Shown: piece after piece, positions 52,940-62,046 of the stretch
How the letters are laid out: the number at the start of each line of letters is the position of its first letter
Position numbering within the stretch: position 1 is the first letter of the stretch
Origin: Amycolatopsis sp. NBC_01480
Lineage (GTDB): Bacteria; Actinomycetota; Actinomycetes; Mycobacteriales; Pseudonocardiaceae
Direction: 5' to 3'
Assembly: GCF_036227205.1 (NCBI RefSeq)
Contig: NZ_CP109442.1
Location: 3,844,001 to 3,908,000 of the forward strand
Length of the DNA: 64,000 nt
Program-made: the position numbers and the translations under genes
The notes under the pieces: model-generated
What the model saw: only the letters and a program-made list of their open reading frames with translations
The model's database searches: none
What the model was told of the DNA's origin: nothing

Positions 52940-52977
52940 CCACGCGGTTTCGACCGTCCGCCGTCAGGAAGGCTCGC

Positions 52978-54288
52978 TCAGGCTTTCCGCCGAAACACCG
53001 GTTTCACCGGCCGCCCGCCGAGCCACGGTGACGGGTCGCCGGCATCGAGGGCCTTGCGGTAAACCACACAAGCCGCGGCGACGGCGTCCAAGGTCTGTTG
53101 CAGGTCGGCGTCCGTCAGCGCCGCGCTGACGACAAACGACGGTCCCAGCACACCGCCGGTCACGAGCTGGCGCAGGAACAGTGTCCGGTAGTCCTGTGAG
53201 GGGCGGCCGCTGGCGTCCAGCGTGCCGAAGACCAAATTGCTGTCGCGGCCGCGCACGATGACGTGGTCGGACAGGTCGTGGCTCGCGGCGATTTCGCGGA
53301 CGCCGGTGGCCAGGCGCGCGCCGATGGTGTGCAGCCGGGCGGTGACCGCTTCGGTTTCGTAGACGTCCATCACGGCCATGGCGGCGGCCAGCGCGTGCGT
53401 TTCCGCGCCGTGGGTGGTGGACAGCAGGAACACCCGGTCGCGGCCCGAGCGCAGGCCGCCCAGTTCCATCAGCTCGCGTTTGCCGGCCAGCGCGGAGACC
53501 GCGAAGCCGTTGCCGAGTGCCTTGCCGAACGTCGAAAGATCGGGCGTGACGCCGTACAACCCTTGCGCGCCATGCTCGGAAAACCGGAAGCCGGTGATCA
53601 TCTCGTCGAACACCAGCAGCGCGCCGTGCCGGTGGGCCAGCTCGCGCAGACCCGCCAGGTAGCCCTCGGGCGGGTCGGCCTGGGTCGCGGCTTCCAGGAT
53701 CAGGCAGGCGACCTGACCGTCGTGCTCCTGGAGCATCGCCTCGGTGGCCGCGAGGTCGCCGTACGGGAAGCGCACGGTCAGGTCCGTGATCTCACCGGGG
53801 ACGCCGGCCGCCATCGCCGTGGTGCCGATGAACCAGTCGTCGGTGGAGAAAAACGCGTGGTCGGCGCACAGGGCCACCAGCGGACGGCCGGTGGCGGCGC
53901 GGGCCAGGCGCACCGCGGCGGTGGTCGCGTCCGAGCCGTTTTTGGTGAACTTCACCATGTCCGCGGTCGGCACGGTGGCCAGGAACCGCTCCGCTGCCTC
54001 AGCCTCCACAATGGACGGACGCGAGAAGTTGCTGCCCCGCCCGACCTCCCGCCGCACCGCCTCGGTCACTCGTGGGTGCGCGTGGCCGAGGCTCACCGCC
54101 CGCAGCCCCGAGCCGTACTCGACGTAGGAATTCCCGTCGACGTCCCAGACGCGCGCGCCGAGCCCGTGCGAGATGACCGGCGCCAGGTTCTCCGGGTACT
54201 GGTCCGAGCCCTTGGCGTACGTGTGCGCGCCGCCGGGGATCACCCGGTGCAGCCGCTCGTCAGCCGCGCGGGAGGCGGTTAGTTCCAT
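52978..54288 (-). CDS. Class III aminotransferase, glutamate-1-semialdehyde aminomutase-like
   Basis: 436 residues. PLP-dependent fold with GGAHTYAKGSDQYPENLAP, the phosphate-binding KFTKNGSDATTAAVRLARA, LVFDEMITGFRFSEHG and the PLP lysine in STFGKALGNGFAVSALAG. Though GSA-aminomutase-like, its place as the last gene of a sugar operon implies amino transfer in a sugar or other polymer substituent. ATG 54288 (MELTASRAADERL) is 5 bases after the rmlC-like gene; upstream open frame rejected. Confidence 0.85.
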   Translation of the reverse strand: MELTASRAADERLHRVIPGGAHTYAKGSDQYPENLAPVISHGLGARVWDVDGNSYVEYGSGLRAVSLGHAHPRVTEAVRREVGRGSNFSRPSIVEAEAAERFLATVPTADMVKFTKNGSDATTAAVRLARAATGRPLVALCADHAFFSTDDWFIGTTAMAAGVPGEITDLTVRFPYGDLAATEAMLQEHDGQVACLILEAATQADPPEGYLAGLRELAHRHGALLVFDEMITGFRFSEHGAQGLYGVTPDLSTFGKALGNGFAVSALAGKRELMELGGLRSGRDRVFLLSTTHGAETHALAAAMAVMDVYETEAVTARLHTIGARLATGVREIAASHDLSDHVIVRGRDSNLVFGTLDASGRPSQDYRTLFLRQLVTGGVLGPSFVVSAALTDADLQQTLDAVAAACVVYRKALDAGDPSPWLGGRPVKPVFRRKA

Positions 54289-54293
54289 CGTCT

Positions 54294-54842
54294 TCACCCC
54301 AACGGTTTGAGTGCCTCGGCCAACGAGCCGGCGGCGGAGTCCCGCTCGGAAACCAGCGCGGCCGGCAGCGGCCACGGGATAGCGAGTTCAGGATCATTAT
54401 AGGCGATTGCTACGTCTTCGTCCGGATTGTGCACCCGGTCGATCCGATATGAGACGTCGGCGATATCGGAAAGCGCCTGGAAACCGTGCGCGCAGCCGGC
54501 CGGGATGTACACGCTCTCCTGGGTGTCGCCGGAAAGCCGGAAGAACTCGCGGTTGCGGAACGTCGGCGACTCCGGCCGCAGGTCCACGACCACGTCGAAG
54601 ACCTCGCCGAACGAGCAGCGCACCAGCTTCGCCTCGCCGTCGCCCGAGCGCAGGTGCATTCCGCGCAGCACCCCGCGATAGGAACGGGAAACACTGTCCT
54701 GCACAAACGTTTCCGGTTCGATTCCCACCGACCGGGCCACGTCCGCGTCGAAAGTGCGCGAAAAGAAGCCGCGGTCGTCGCGGTGCGGCGTGGGCTGGAA
54801 CAGGTACGCGCCCGCGATGGACGGCACGGGAATGGCTTTCAT
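54294..54842 (-). CDS. rfbC: dTDP-4-dehydrorhamnose 3,5-epimerase family protein
   Basis: 182 residues, cupin fold of RmlC. Markers: DDRGFFSRTF, the catalytic His in RGVLRGMHLRSGDGEAKLVR, VVVDLRPESPTF, VYIPAGCAHGFQALSD and the C-terminal YNDPELAIPWP. The position after the family histidine is Leu (MHL) rather than the usual Tyr, so the substrate may differ from dTDP-rhamnose intermediates. Overlaps the pyruvyltransferase gene by 4 bases. Confidence 0.87.
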   Translation of the reverse strand: MKAIPVPSIAGAYLFQPTPHRDDRGFFSRTFDADVARSVGIEPETFVQDSVSRSYRGVLRGMHLRSGDGEAKLVRCSFGEVFDVVVDLRPESPTFRNREFFRLSGDTQESVYIPAGCAHGFQALSDIADVSYRIDRVHNPDEDVAIAYNDPELAIPWPLPAALVSERDSAAGSLAEALKPLG

Positions 54843-56023
54843 CGGACCTCCGAAGCAGGGAACAGCGAAGCGGACAGCGCGGCGAACTGGTGCTTGAGCC
54901 GCTGTTCGTTCTCCTCGTTGTGCTCGGCCAGCGTCAGCCGCAGCTCCGGCGCGCGCCGGTCCAGCTCCGCGAACTGCGTGATCAGCCGGTCGACGTCGAC
55001 CGCGCGGGCCTCCTGGCAGAATTCACCGAGGCCCATCTCGGCCATCAGCACGTCGTTTTTCTTCGCATACCCGATCGCCAGCGTCGGCTTCCCGAGCTTC
55101 AGCGCGCACAACACGTTGTGGTACCGCGTCGCGACGACCGTGCCGACGCCGGCCATCGAGCGCATCAGCTCGTCCAGCGTCTCCAACGGAGTGGCCGTGA
55201 CCAGCGGCGACGCCACGGCCGCCTGGATCTCCTCGACCACCGCGGTGTCGATCTGGTCGCCGATGAACAGCCGCACCGGCCGCCCCTGCGCCACCAGATG
55301 CCGCACGAAGCGCGTCATGGCGTCCACATAGGACCGATAGATCCGCTCGTCGTCGGCCCGGTCGTCGTTGCCGCCGTAGTACGCCATCACGCCGACGCCG
55401 ACCGCGCGCGGGTCCTCGGCCACGGTGGGCACCGGCAGCGAGAACGCGAGGTCGGGGTACACCGCGTCGCCGTTCACCGGCACGCCCATCGAGCGCATCG
55501 CCGTCCGGGAAAGCTCGTCGCGGTACGAGCGGTAGGCCGCCAGCCGCGCCGTCTGCCGGACCAGGAACCGGGTGGCCGGCACAGTGATCCGGTCGGCGCC
55601 GACGCTGACCAGCGCCACCTTCGTGCCGAACACCCGCCCGGCCGCGCTCAGCAGGAACAGCGCGTACGGGAAACCCCAGGGCCGCAACGGAAGCGTCGCC
55701 TCGAGCACTCCCATGCCGGGCACGAACACCACGTCCTGGCGCCGCACCCACGCGGCCGTGCGCACGACGTCGACCAGTTTCCCGAACGCCTTCATGGCGA
55801 TGGACCGCAGGCCCGAAGCCGTCTGGTACTCGTCGGCGTACCAGTTCAGTCGCGTCGCCGGGATGCCGTAGCGAGCCGAAACCACCGCCGGCCCACCGCA
55901 GAAGGCGGACACGGTCGCGTCCGGGTGCTCGGCGCGCAAATAGCCGAGCACCGCTTCCAGCGAGCCGTCGTTGCCGAGGTTGCCCGAGCCGAGCAGCCCG
56001 AACAGCCCGACGCGTGCGCTCAC
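54839..56023 (-). CDS. Polysaccharide pyruvyl transferase family protein
   Basis: 394 residues. N-terminal glycine-rich motif LGSGNLGNDGSLEAVL, then VFVPGMGVLEATLPLRPWG and the C-terminal ATRYHNVLCALKLGKPTLAIGY typical of the CsaB/WcaK family, which adds ketal-pyruvate to sugar residues. Would give the polymer a negative charge. GTG start overlapping the GT2 stop by 4 bases. Confidence 0.88.
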   Translation of the reverse strand: MSARVGLFGLLGSGNLGNDGSLEAVLGYLRAEHPDATVSAFCGGPAVVSARYGIPATRLNWYADEYQTASGLRSIAMKAFGKLVDVVRTAAWVRRQDVVFVPGMGVLEATLPLRPWGFPYALFLLSAAGRVFGTKVALVSVGADRITVPATRFLVRQTARLAAYRSYRDELSRTAMRSMGVPVNGDAVYPDLAFSLPVPTVAEDPRAVGVGVMAYYGGNDDRADDERIYRSYVDAMTRFVRHLVAQGRPVRLFIGDQIDTAVVEEIQAAVASPLVTATPLETLDELMRSMAGVGTVVATRYHNVLCALKLGKPTLAIGYAKKNDVLMAEMGLGEFCQEARAVDVDRLITQFAELDRRAPELRLTLAEHNEENEQRLKHQFAALSASLFPASEVR

Positions 56024-56973
56024 GAAACCCGTCCCTCACGGCCGGCCACAACCTGGTCGACGGTCAGGGAAAGCTCGTCCGCGGCCACCGGTGCGCGGTC
56101 CTCCACGCGCTCACCGGCCTCGCCCGGCTTGGCCCGGCTGGCGAACCACTCCGCCAGCGCGAGGTAACAGCGCCGCCGCTCGCGCGAGGACAGCGGGGCG
56201 ACGCGGATGCCGTGCACGTAACCCCAGACGTACTCGGCCAGCAGCCGCGCGGTCGGGTTCGTGAACGGGTTGCCGCGCTTCGGGTCGAGGTTCGCGCACC
56301 GCGCGCGTTTGCTCGGGTTCGCGCGCTCGGCGCGGTCCGGGTGGTCGCGGCGGAAGTACAGCAGCTCCGGGACCTGGTGGAACGGGCCGTGCAGGGCCAG
56401 CTCGGCCACGTACGTGCGGTCGGCGTGGTGGTAGCTGCCCATCGGCGTGACGCGGCGCAGCACGTCGGTGCGCACGACGCCGTAGAAGTCGTCGCCGCCG
56501 GGCTCGAACAGCAGGCTCTTGAACCGGACCGAAGGCCGCGCCGCGTCCGTCTTGTGCACGTAGTCCAGTGGCACGGTGACCGCGCCGCGCTCGTCGATGA
56601 TCGCCTGCCACGAGTGCGCGAGCACGATCTCGGGTCGCTCGTCGAGCGCCTCGACGCAGCGGCGCAGCAGGTCGCGGCCGTACAGGTCGTCGTGCGAGGC
56701 CCACTTGAACAGCTCGCCGCGCGCCATGTCCAGCAGCACGTTGTGGTTCGGCGTCGCGCCGACGTTGCGGGCCTGGCGCCGGTAGCGGATGCGGGTGTCC
56801 TTTTCCGCGTACTGACGGCAGATCTCCTCGGTGCCGTCGGCGGAGGCGTTGTCGGAGATGATCAGCTCGAAGTCCTCGTAGGTCTGCCCGAGCAGCGCGT
56901 CGAGCGCCTCGCCCAGGAACTCCTCGCCGTTGTAGACGGGCAGGCCGATGCTCAGCCGGGGGACGGTCCTCAT
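56020..56973 (-). CDS. GT2 family glycosyltransferase
   Basis: 317 residues, GT-A fold. Opens with RLSIGLPVYNGEEFLGEALD; DFELIISDNASADGTEEI and the metal-binding acidic motif WASHDDLYGRDLL. Soluble, no membrane segment, so a repeat-unit transferase. ATG overlapping the flippase stop (ATGA). Confidence 0.9.
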   Translation of the reverse strand: MRTVPRLSIGLPVYNGEEFLGEALDALLGQTYEDFELIISDNASADGTEEICRQYAEKDTRIRYRRQARNVGATPNHNVLLDMARGELFKWASHDDLYGRDLLRRCVEALDERPEIVLAHSWQAIIDERGAVTVPLDYVHKTDAARPSVRFKSLLFEPGGDDFYGVVRTDVLRRVTPMGSYHHADRTYVAELALHGPFHQVPELLYFRRDHPDRAERANPSKRARCANLDPKRGNPFTNPTARLLAEYVWGYVHGIRVAPLSSRERRRCYLALAEWFASRAKPGEAGERVEDRAPVAADELSLTVDQVVAGREGRVS

Positions 56974-58316
56974 CGCGTTCTCATTTCCTCATGACCGACG
57001 GATGATTCGACGGATGTTTCGACAGCGGCGGCGTCGTCGCGCGGTGTCGAGGTGACTGGTGTCGCGAAGTAGTCGCGCAGGGCGAGGTGCAGCTGTACCC
57101 ACCACACGCCCGAGCCGGCCAGCGTGGCCGCCGCGACGCCCCAAGCGGAGCCGAGCGCGCCGCCCATCGCGGCGCCGGTGAGGCCGAAGGTGACGTACAT
57201 GGCCGAGGCGATCAGCTGCGAGCGAAGGCTCCTTCGCGCGACGCCGAGTGCGCGCAGCCCAGCCGCCGCGCCCGTGGTGAAGCTGGCGCCGACCACGGCG
57301 AGCGTGACCGGCAGGATCAGCTTCGACGAGGTGTCCCACAGCGAGCCGAGCACGAACCGGCCGGCGTTGTCGGGCACGAGCAGCAGCAGGGCGAGGCCCC
57401 AGGTCAGCGCGGCGGCGGCCTGCGCGCCGCCGAGGATCAGGCAGAAGTGCCGAAGCCGGCGCGGCGACCGTTGCAGCACTCGCGCGCCTTCGGCCACGGT
57501 GACCAGCGAAAGCCCCATCAACAGCGCGAGGAACGGCCCGAGCAGCTGTTCCGCGCCGCGCACGGTGCCGACCGCGGCGAGCCCGGCGATCGCGCCCAGC
57601 CCGTACGCGCGCAGCTGCGACGCCCCGCTGTTGCTCACGTTCTCGACCAGGTAGCGCACGCCCAGCTCGCGGTGGTCGCGCACCCAGTGGCGCACCGCGC
57701 CCAGGTTCGGCAGCACGCTCGTCTGCACCCAGCCGTACAGCGCCGCGACGCCCGCGGACGCGCCCCAGGCGAGCAGGAACCCGACCACGGTGCCGTGCCG
57801 CGCGGCCAGCACCATCGCCGGGAACAACGCGACGCCCCAGATCGCGTCGTTGAGGAACGCTTTCTGCCCGGAGCCCGCGGCGAAGAAGCCGAACCGCCAG
57901 GCGTCCTGCAGCAGCAGCGCGGGCATCACCACGCCCAGCGCGACGAACGCCCCGCCGACCGCCCCGCCCACCAAGAGTCCGAAAAGGACACTCAACGCGC
58001 CGGCGAGCAGCCCGACGGTCAGCGCCGTGCCCGCGGCCCGGCCGAGCGCCTCCCGCCACCGTCGCCGGGTCACGCCGGAGAAGCGCACCATCAGCGGGTC
58101 CGTCGCCAGGCCGCGCGAGACGTTCAGGATCACGCCGTAGGTCACCCAGGCGATGCTGAACACGCCGAACGCCGTCGCGCCCAGCGAGCGCGCGACGTAC
58201 AGGCCGACGACGAAGTTCGTCAGGCTGGAGACGGCCTGGTCGCCGAGGCCCCAGCTGAGCCGTCCGGCCATCGCGCGGACGGCGCGCGAGCGCAGGATCG
58301 AGGGCACCGCCCTCAC
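56970..58316 (-). CDS. Oligosaccharide flippase (Wzx-like)
   Basis: 448 residues, about twelve to fourteen membrane segments. N-terminal WGLGDQAVSSLTNFVVGLYV and RSLGATAFGVFSIAW are typical of MATE/Wzx polysaccharide exporters. Moves lipid-linked repeat units across the membrane for the Wzy-like protein; it is the only flippase in the window, so it may serve both polysaccharide clusters. GTG 58316 overlaps the stop of the upstream gene (GTGA). A hydrophilic C-terminal tail of 40 residues follows the last segment. Confidence 0.87.
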   Translation of the reverse strand: MRAVPSILRSRAVRAMAGRLSWGLGDQAVSSLTNFVVGLYVARSLGATAFGVFSIAWVTYGVILNVSRGLATDPLMVRFSGVTRRRWREALGRAAGTALTVGLLAGALSVLFGLLVGGAVGGAFVALGVVMPALLLQDAWRFGFFAAGSGQKAFLNDAIWGVALFPAMVLAARHGTVVGFLLAWGASAGVAALYGWVQTSVLPNLGAVRHWVRDHRELGVRYLVENVSNSGASQLRAYGLGAIAGLAAVGTVRGAEQLLGPFLALLMGLSLVTVAEGARVLQRSPRRLRHFCLILGGAQAAAALTWGLALLLLVPDNAGRFVLGSLWDTSSKLILPVTLAVVGASFTTGAAAGLRALGVARRSLRSQLIASAMYVTFGLTGAAMGGALGSAWGVAAATLAGSGVWWVQLHLALRDYFATPVTSTPRDDAAAVETSVESSVGHEEMRTR

Positions 58317-59578
58317 TCCTTGAGCAGGCCGGCGGCCTGCAGGGCCCGCGCGGCACCGTCGACCGCGTCGAACGGCAGGCCGGCGCGCTCGGCGATGTCG
58401 AGCAGGCTGTTGCCGCCGTCGGAGTAGCTGAGCACCCAGAGCATCGCGAGCTGGGCGTCCTTGGCGTCGCTGCGCCCGCCGAGTGAGTCGTACAGCCCGC
58501 GCTTGCCCAGCTGCGGCTCGCCGTACGGGCTGAGGTTGACGAAGCGGCGGTTGCGGTCGAGCACGGAGAACGCGGTGCGCAGCGTGTCGAGCGTGTCCTC
58601 CATCGACTCCGGCGAGACGAAACCCGGGTTGTCCGCGGAGGTGTGGTACTCCGGGTAGCCCGCGTACGGCGTCCGCGTCAGCGATCCGACGCCGAGGTTG
58701 AAGCCGGGGGAGCAGAACTGCCGCTCGTCGTAGCCGTACGGGGAGAAGTCGCGGATTTCGTGCGGCTTGTCCTTCAGCACGAAGGCCATCACCCGGTCGA
58801 TCTCCGCGTCGCCGCGGCGGCTGCGCTTGTAGGTGAGCGAGCCGCGGTCGCCGGCGCAGGCCAGCACCACGCCGTGCTTCACGCGGTCCACGCGCTCGCC
58901 GTTGCGTGCCAGCCAGGTGATCGCGCCGATCGTGCCCGGCATGAACAGGAACCGGTAGGTGTGGAACGGTTTTTCCGCCGCCAGGGCCTGCGCGAGCGAG
59001 ACGGCCACGGCGATGCCCGCGAGGTTGTCGTTCGCCAGCGAGGGGTGGCAGATATGGCAGGAGACGATGACCTCGTCGCCCACCTGGCCGGGCACCATGT
59101 GCTCGCCGTAGGTCAGCGAGCCGTCGGCCAGCGTCGAGTCGATCTTGACCCGGTAGTCGCCGTCCGGCAGCGCGTCGAGCACGTCCTGGGCCAGGCAGAA
59201 CCCCCAGGCCGGCGAGTAATAACTGGTCCGGTACGGCACCCACGACGGGGTTTCGGGCAGCGTGTGCAGGTGGCCGCGCAGCTCGGCCAGGCTCATCGTC
59301 TCGTCGACCGGCACGCTGTAGCCGACCACGTGCAGGTTCGACTCGCGGAAGTCGATCACCCGGCGCCCGGCCGCGTCCGCCACGTAGGCGTCGCGGATGT
59401 TCCACTCCTGCGGCACGGTCCAGTCCAGCACCGAGGTGCCGGTCGGCACCTCGTGCAGCTCGAGCGGGATGTGCTCGCCGACGACGGCGAGCGTCTCGCG
59501 CACGCCGTCGCCCGTGATGCTCCGGCAGAACGGGTACATCCGCTCCACCAGCGCGTGCATCTGCGCCCCCGTCAGCAT
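58313..59578 (-). CDS. DUF4910 domain protein (M28-like aminopeptidase fold)
   Basis: 421 residues. ATG 59578 (MLTGAQMHALVERMYPFCRS) overlaps the preceding stop; the frame is open further upstream but without homologous sequence. Metal-site candidates as in zinc aminopeptidases: SCHICHPSLANDNLAG, EYHTSADN. A winged C-terminal segment (AMLWVLSYSDGGNSLLDIAE) completes the family. These proteins occur in surface-polysaccharide loci; the substrate may be an amide or acyl group on a sugar, not a peptide. No signal peptide. Confidence 0.83.
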   Translation of the reverse strand: MLTGAQMHALVERMYPFCRSITGDGVRETLAVVGEHIPLELHEVPTGTSVLDWTVPQEWNIRDAYVADAAGRRVIDFRESNLHVVGYSVPVDETMSLAELRGHLHTLPETPSWVPYRTSYYSPAWGFCLAQDVLDALPDGDYRVKIDSTLADGSLTYGEHMVPGQVGDEVIVSCHICHPSLANDNLAGIAVAVSLAQALAAEKPFHTYRFLFMPGTIGAITWLARNGERVDRVKHGVVLACAGDRGSLTYKRSRRGDAEIDRVMAFVLKDKPHEIRDFSPYGYDERQFCSPGFNLGVGSLTRTPYAGYPEYHTSADNPGFVSPESMEDTLDTLRTAFSVLDRNRRFVNLSPYGEPQLGKRGLYDSLGGRSDAKDAQLAMLWVLSYSDGGNSLLDIAERAGLPFDAVDGAARALQAAGLLKE

Positions 59579-60600
59579 CAGGCGTGCCGCAGCGTTTCGT
59601 CGACGGCGCCGGCGCTCTGACGGTCGTTCAGCCAGTTCAGCCGGGTGAACCGGCGCTCGAACTGCGCCTTGGTGAGGCCGTAGTCGCGGTAGGCGTCGAT
59701 CAGCTGGAGTGCGCCGTCCTTGACCGACCACTCGCAGTCGAAGCCCGGGATCGCCTCGCGAAAGCGCGCGAAGTCCACGCGGTACGAGCGCGGGTCCGCG
59801 CCGGCCTCACCGGTGATCCGCAGCTTGGAGCCCGGCACGGCCTCCACGACCTCCTGCGCGATCTCCGCGACCGTCACGTTGTTGCGCTCGGTGCCGATGT
59901 TGAACGCCTGGTTGTGCACGACTTCGCGCGGCGCGGACAGCGCGGCGGTGAAGGCGTGCGCGATGTCCTTCGCGTGCACCAGCGGACGCCACGGCGTGCC
60001 GTCGGAGAGCACCAGCACCTCGCCGGAGAGGAAGGCGTGGGCGGTGAGGTTGTTCAGCACGATGTCCGCGCGCAGCCGCGGCGAGAAGCCGAACGCGGTG
60101 GCGTTGCGCATGTACACCGGCGTGAAGCTGTCGTCGGCGAGCTTCGAGACGTCGGCTTCCACGCGCACCTTCGACTCCGCGTACGGCGTCACCGGGCGAA
60201 GCGGGGCGTCCTCGTCCACGAGGCCACCGCCGCCCGAAGCGCCGTACACCGAGCAGGTGGACGCGTAGAGGTAGCGCCCCACGCCGGCGTCCTTCGCCAG
60301 CTGCGCGAGCCGGACCGACGCGTGGTGGTTGATGTCGTACGTCAGCTGCGGCGCGAGCGAGCCCAGCGGGTCGTTCGACAGCGCCGCCAGGTGGATCACG
60401 GCGTCGAACCCCTCGAGCTGCTCGGGCCGCACGTCGCGCAGGTCGACGGTGATCCCGGCCGGGTCGGCGGGCGCCGGGCCCAGCAGGCAGTCCGCGAACA
60501 GGCCCGAGTCCAGCCCGGTGACCTCGTGCCCGGCCTCGGCCAGCACCGGCGCCATCACCGTGCCCAGGTAACCCGTGTGCCCGGTCAGCAACACCCGCAT
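59578..60600 (-). CDS. NAD-dependent epimerase/dehydratase (extended SDR)
   Basis: 340 residues. Rossmann motif VLLTGHTGYLGTVMAPVL, YASTCSVYG, active-site Tyr/Lys in PYAESKVRVE, and RPLVHAKDIAHAF. Probably epimerises, dehydrates or reduces a nucleotide sugar in the operon. ATG start, 4 bases after the PIG-L stop. Confidence 0.9.
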   Translation of the reverse strand: MRVLLTGHTGYLGTVMAPVLAEAGHEVTGLDSGLFADCLLGPAPADPAGITVDLRDVRPEQLEGFDAVIHLAALSNDPLGSLAPQLTYDINHHASVRLAQLAKDAGVGRYLYASTCSVYGASGGGGLVDEDAPLRPVTPYAESKVRVEADVSKLADDSFTPVYMRNATAFGFSPRLRADIVLNNLTAHAFLSGEVLVLSDGTPWRPLVHAKDIAHAFTAALSAPREVVHNQAFNIGTERNNVTVAEIAQEVVEAVPGSKLRITGEAGADPRSYRVDFARFREAIPGFDCEWSVKDGALQLIDAYRDYGLTKAQFERRFTRLNWLNDRQSAGAVDETLRHA

Positions 60601-60604
60601 GTCT

Positions 60605-61252
60605 TCAGCCCCTCAAGTCGAGAACGAGTTTGTTCAGTTCGAACGCCTCCGCGTAGTGCTCCTGGCACTCGATGCCGCGGATCCGCGCCAGGCCGAGGAA
60701 GGCCTCGCGGTCGTACCAGGGGCGGTGCCGCTGGGAGGCGTAATGCTCTTGCAGCAGCTGGACTTTCTGCTCGGCCAGCTTGGTGGTGAGCGGCACGTAC
60801 GCCGGCAGCCGGCCGAGGTCGCCGTCCCACTTGACGATCTCGTAGCCCAGCGTCAGATACCCGCGCCAGACGGTCGGTACCAGCATGGCGAGGCCGCGGT
60901 GGTCCTGGTGCGCGTCGACGGTCCGGGGCGCCAGGACCACGCCGGGATCGGTGCGCCCGCGCAGCTCTTCGAGCGCGTTCTTGGCCTCGTCCCAGTGCGC
61001 CGGGAGCCGGCCGTCGGGCAGCTTCAGCACGGTGAGCTCGAGGTCGGCGCCCGGGCAGAACGCGGCGAGCGCGGACCGCTCCTCGGCCTCCCGCTCGGTG
61101 CCGCCGCCCGACAGCACCAGCGCGTCGACCCGGATCCCGGGCCGCAGCGCGCAGATCGTCAGCAGGGTCCCGCCGGCGCCGATCGCGATGTCGTCACAGT
61201 GCGCGCCGAGGACGACGATGCTGTCCAGCCGCTCCGCCGCCAGCCGGATCAC
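60605..61252 (-). CDS. PIG-L family deacetylase
   Basis: 215 residues. Zinc motif IVVLGAHCDDIAIGAGGTL (AH-x-DD) and the second His in TVDAHQDHRGL, as in MshB/PIG-L enzymes that remove acetyl groups from N-acetyl sugars. GTG 61252 overlaps the nucleotidyltransferase stop by 4 bases; longer open frame rejected. Likely deacetylates a sugar intermediate before further N-modification. Confidence 0.9.
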   Translation of the reverse strand: MIRLAAERLDSIVVLGAHCDDIAIGAGGTLLTICALRPGIRVDALVLSGGGTEREAEERSALAAFCPGADLELTVLKLPDGRLPAHWDEAKNALEELRGRTDPGVVLAPRTVDAHQDHRGLAMLVPTVWRGYLTLGYEIVKWDGDLGRLPAYVPLTTKLAEQKVQLLQEHYASQRHRPWYDREAFLGLARIRGIECQEHYAEAFELNKLVLDLRG

Positions 61253-62046
61253 GCGTGCACCCGGTCCGGCTGCCCGTGCTCCCAGAGCGCCCACGGCCGG
61301 TCGCCATGGGTGTACGCGTCGTCCAGTGCGAAGCGCTCCTTCACCGTGTCGGTCGGCTTCCAGAACCCGCGGTACGGGTACGCCAGCAGCCGGCCGCGCT
61401 TCGCGAGCTCACCACAGCCGTCGGCGACCAGGTCGCCGTTCTCCGGGATGTGGTCGAAAACCTCCTGCCGCAGCACGAAATAGCCGCCGTTCTCCCACAG
61501 CGGCATGTCGCTGACCGGCGTGATGGCGCCGATCCGGCCGCCCTCGTCCATCTCGACGCAGTGGAACGAGGACTGCGGCGGCACCACCATCATCGAGGCG
61601 CCGGCGTCGCTCTGCTCGAACCGCTCGACGATCTGGTCCAGCGGCGCGTCGGTGAGCACGTCGGCGTAGTTGGCCAGGAACATCTCGTCGCCGTCGAGGT
61701 GCTCGCGCACGCGGCGCAGGCGCTCGCCGATCGGCGACTCGATGCCGGTCTGCACGAACGAGATCGTCCAGTCGGCGATGTCGGTGGACAGCAGCTCGGT
61801 CCGGCCGCCGCGGAGCACGAAGTCGTTGGACGTGGTCTCGCGGTAGTTGAGGAAGAACTCCTTGATGTGGTGCGCGCCGTAGCCGAGGCACAGCACGAAC
61901 TCGGTGTGGCCGAAGTGCGCGTAGTAGCGCATCACGTGCCAGATCAGCGGACGCGGGCCCACCATGGCCATCGGCTTCGGCACGTCGGAGGCGTCTCCGT
62001 TGCGCATCCGCATGCCGTAGCCGCCGCAGAACAGGACTACCTTCAC
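61249..62046 (-). CDS. rfbF: Sugar-1-phosphate nucleotidyltransferase (RfbF-like)
   Basis: 265 residues. Nucleotide-binding motif VVLFCGGYGMRMRNGD, then PKPMAMVGPRPLIWHVMRYY and ENGGYFVLRQEVFDHI; closest by eye to glucose-1-phosphate cytidylyltransferases. Activates a sugar for the operon, though no CDP-glucose 4,6-dehydratase is present in the window. GTG overlaps the methyltransferase stop by 4 bases. Confidence 0.83.
   Translation of the reverse strand: MKVVLFCGGYGMRMRNGDASDVPKPMAMVGPRPLIWHVMRYYAHFGHTEFVLCLGYGAHHIKEFFLNYRETTSNDFVLRGGRTELLSTDIADWTISFVQTGIESPIGERLRRVREHLDGDEMFLANYADVLTDAPLDQIVERFEQSDAGASMMVVPPQSSFHCVEMDEGGRIGAITPVSDMPLWENGGYFVLRQEVFDHIPENGDLVADGCGELAKRGRLLAYPYRGFWKPTDTVKERFALDDAYTHGDRPWALWEHGQPDRVHA

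Noticed and set aside
56970..59405. Flippase extended to 811 codons
   Set aside because: The upstream part lies in another phase of the DUF4910 gene; GTG 58316 overlaps that gene's stop and begins the membrane protein.
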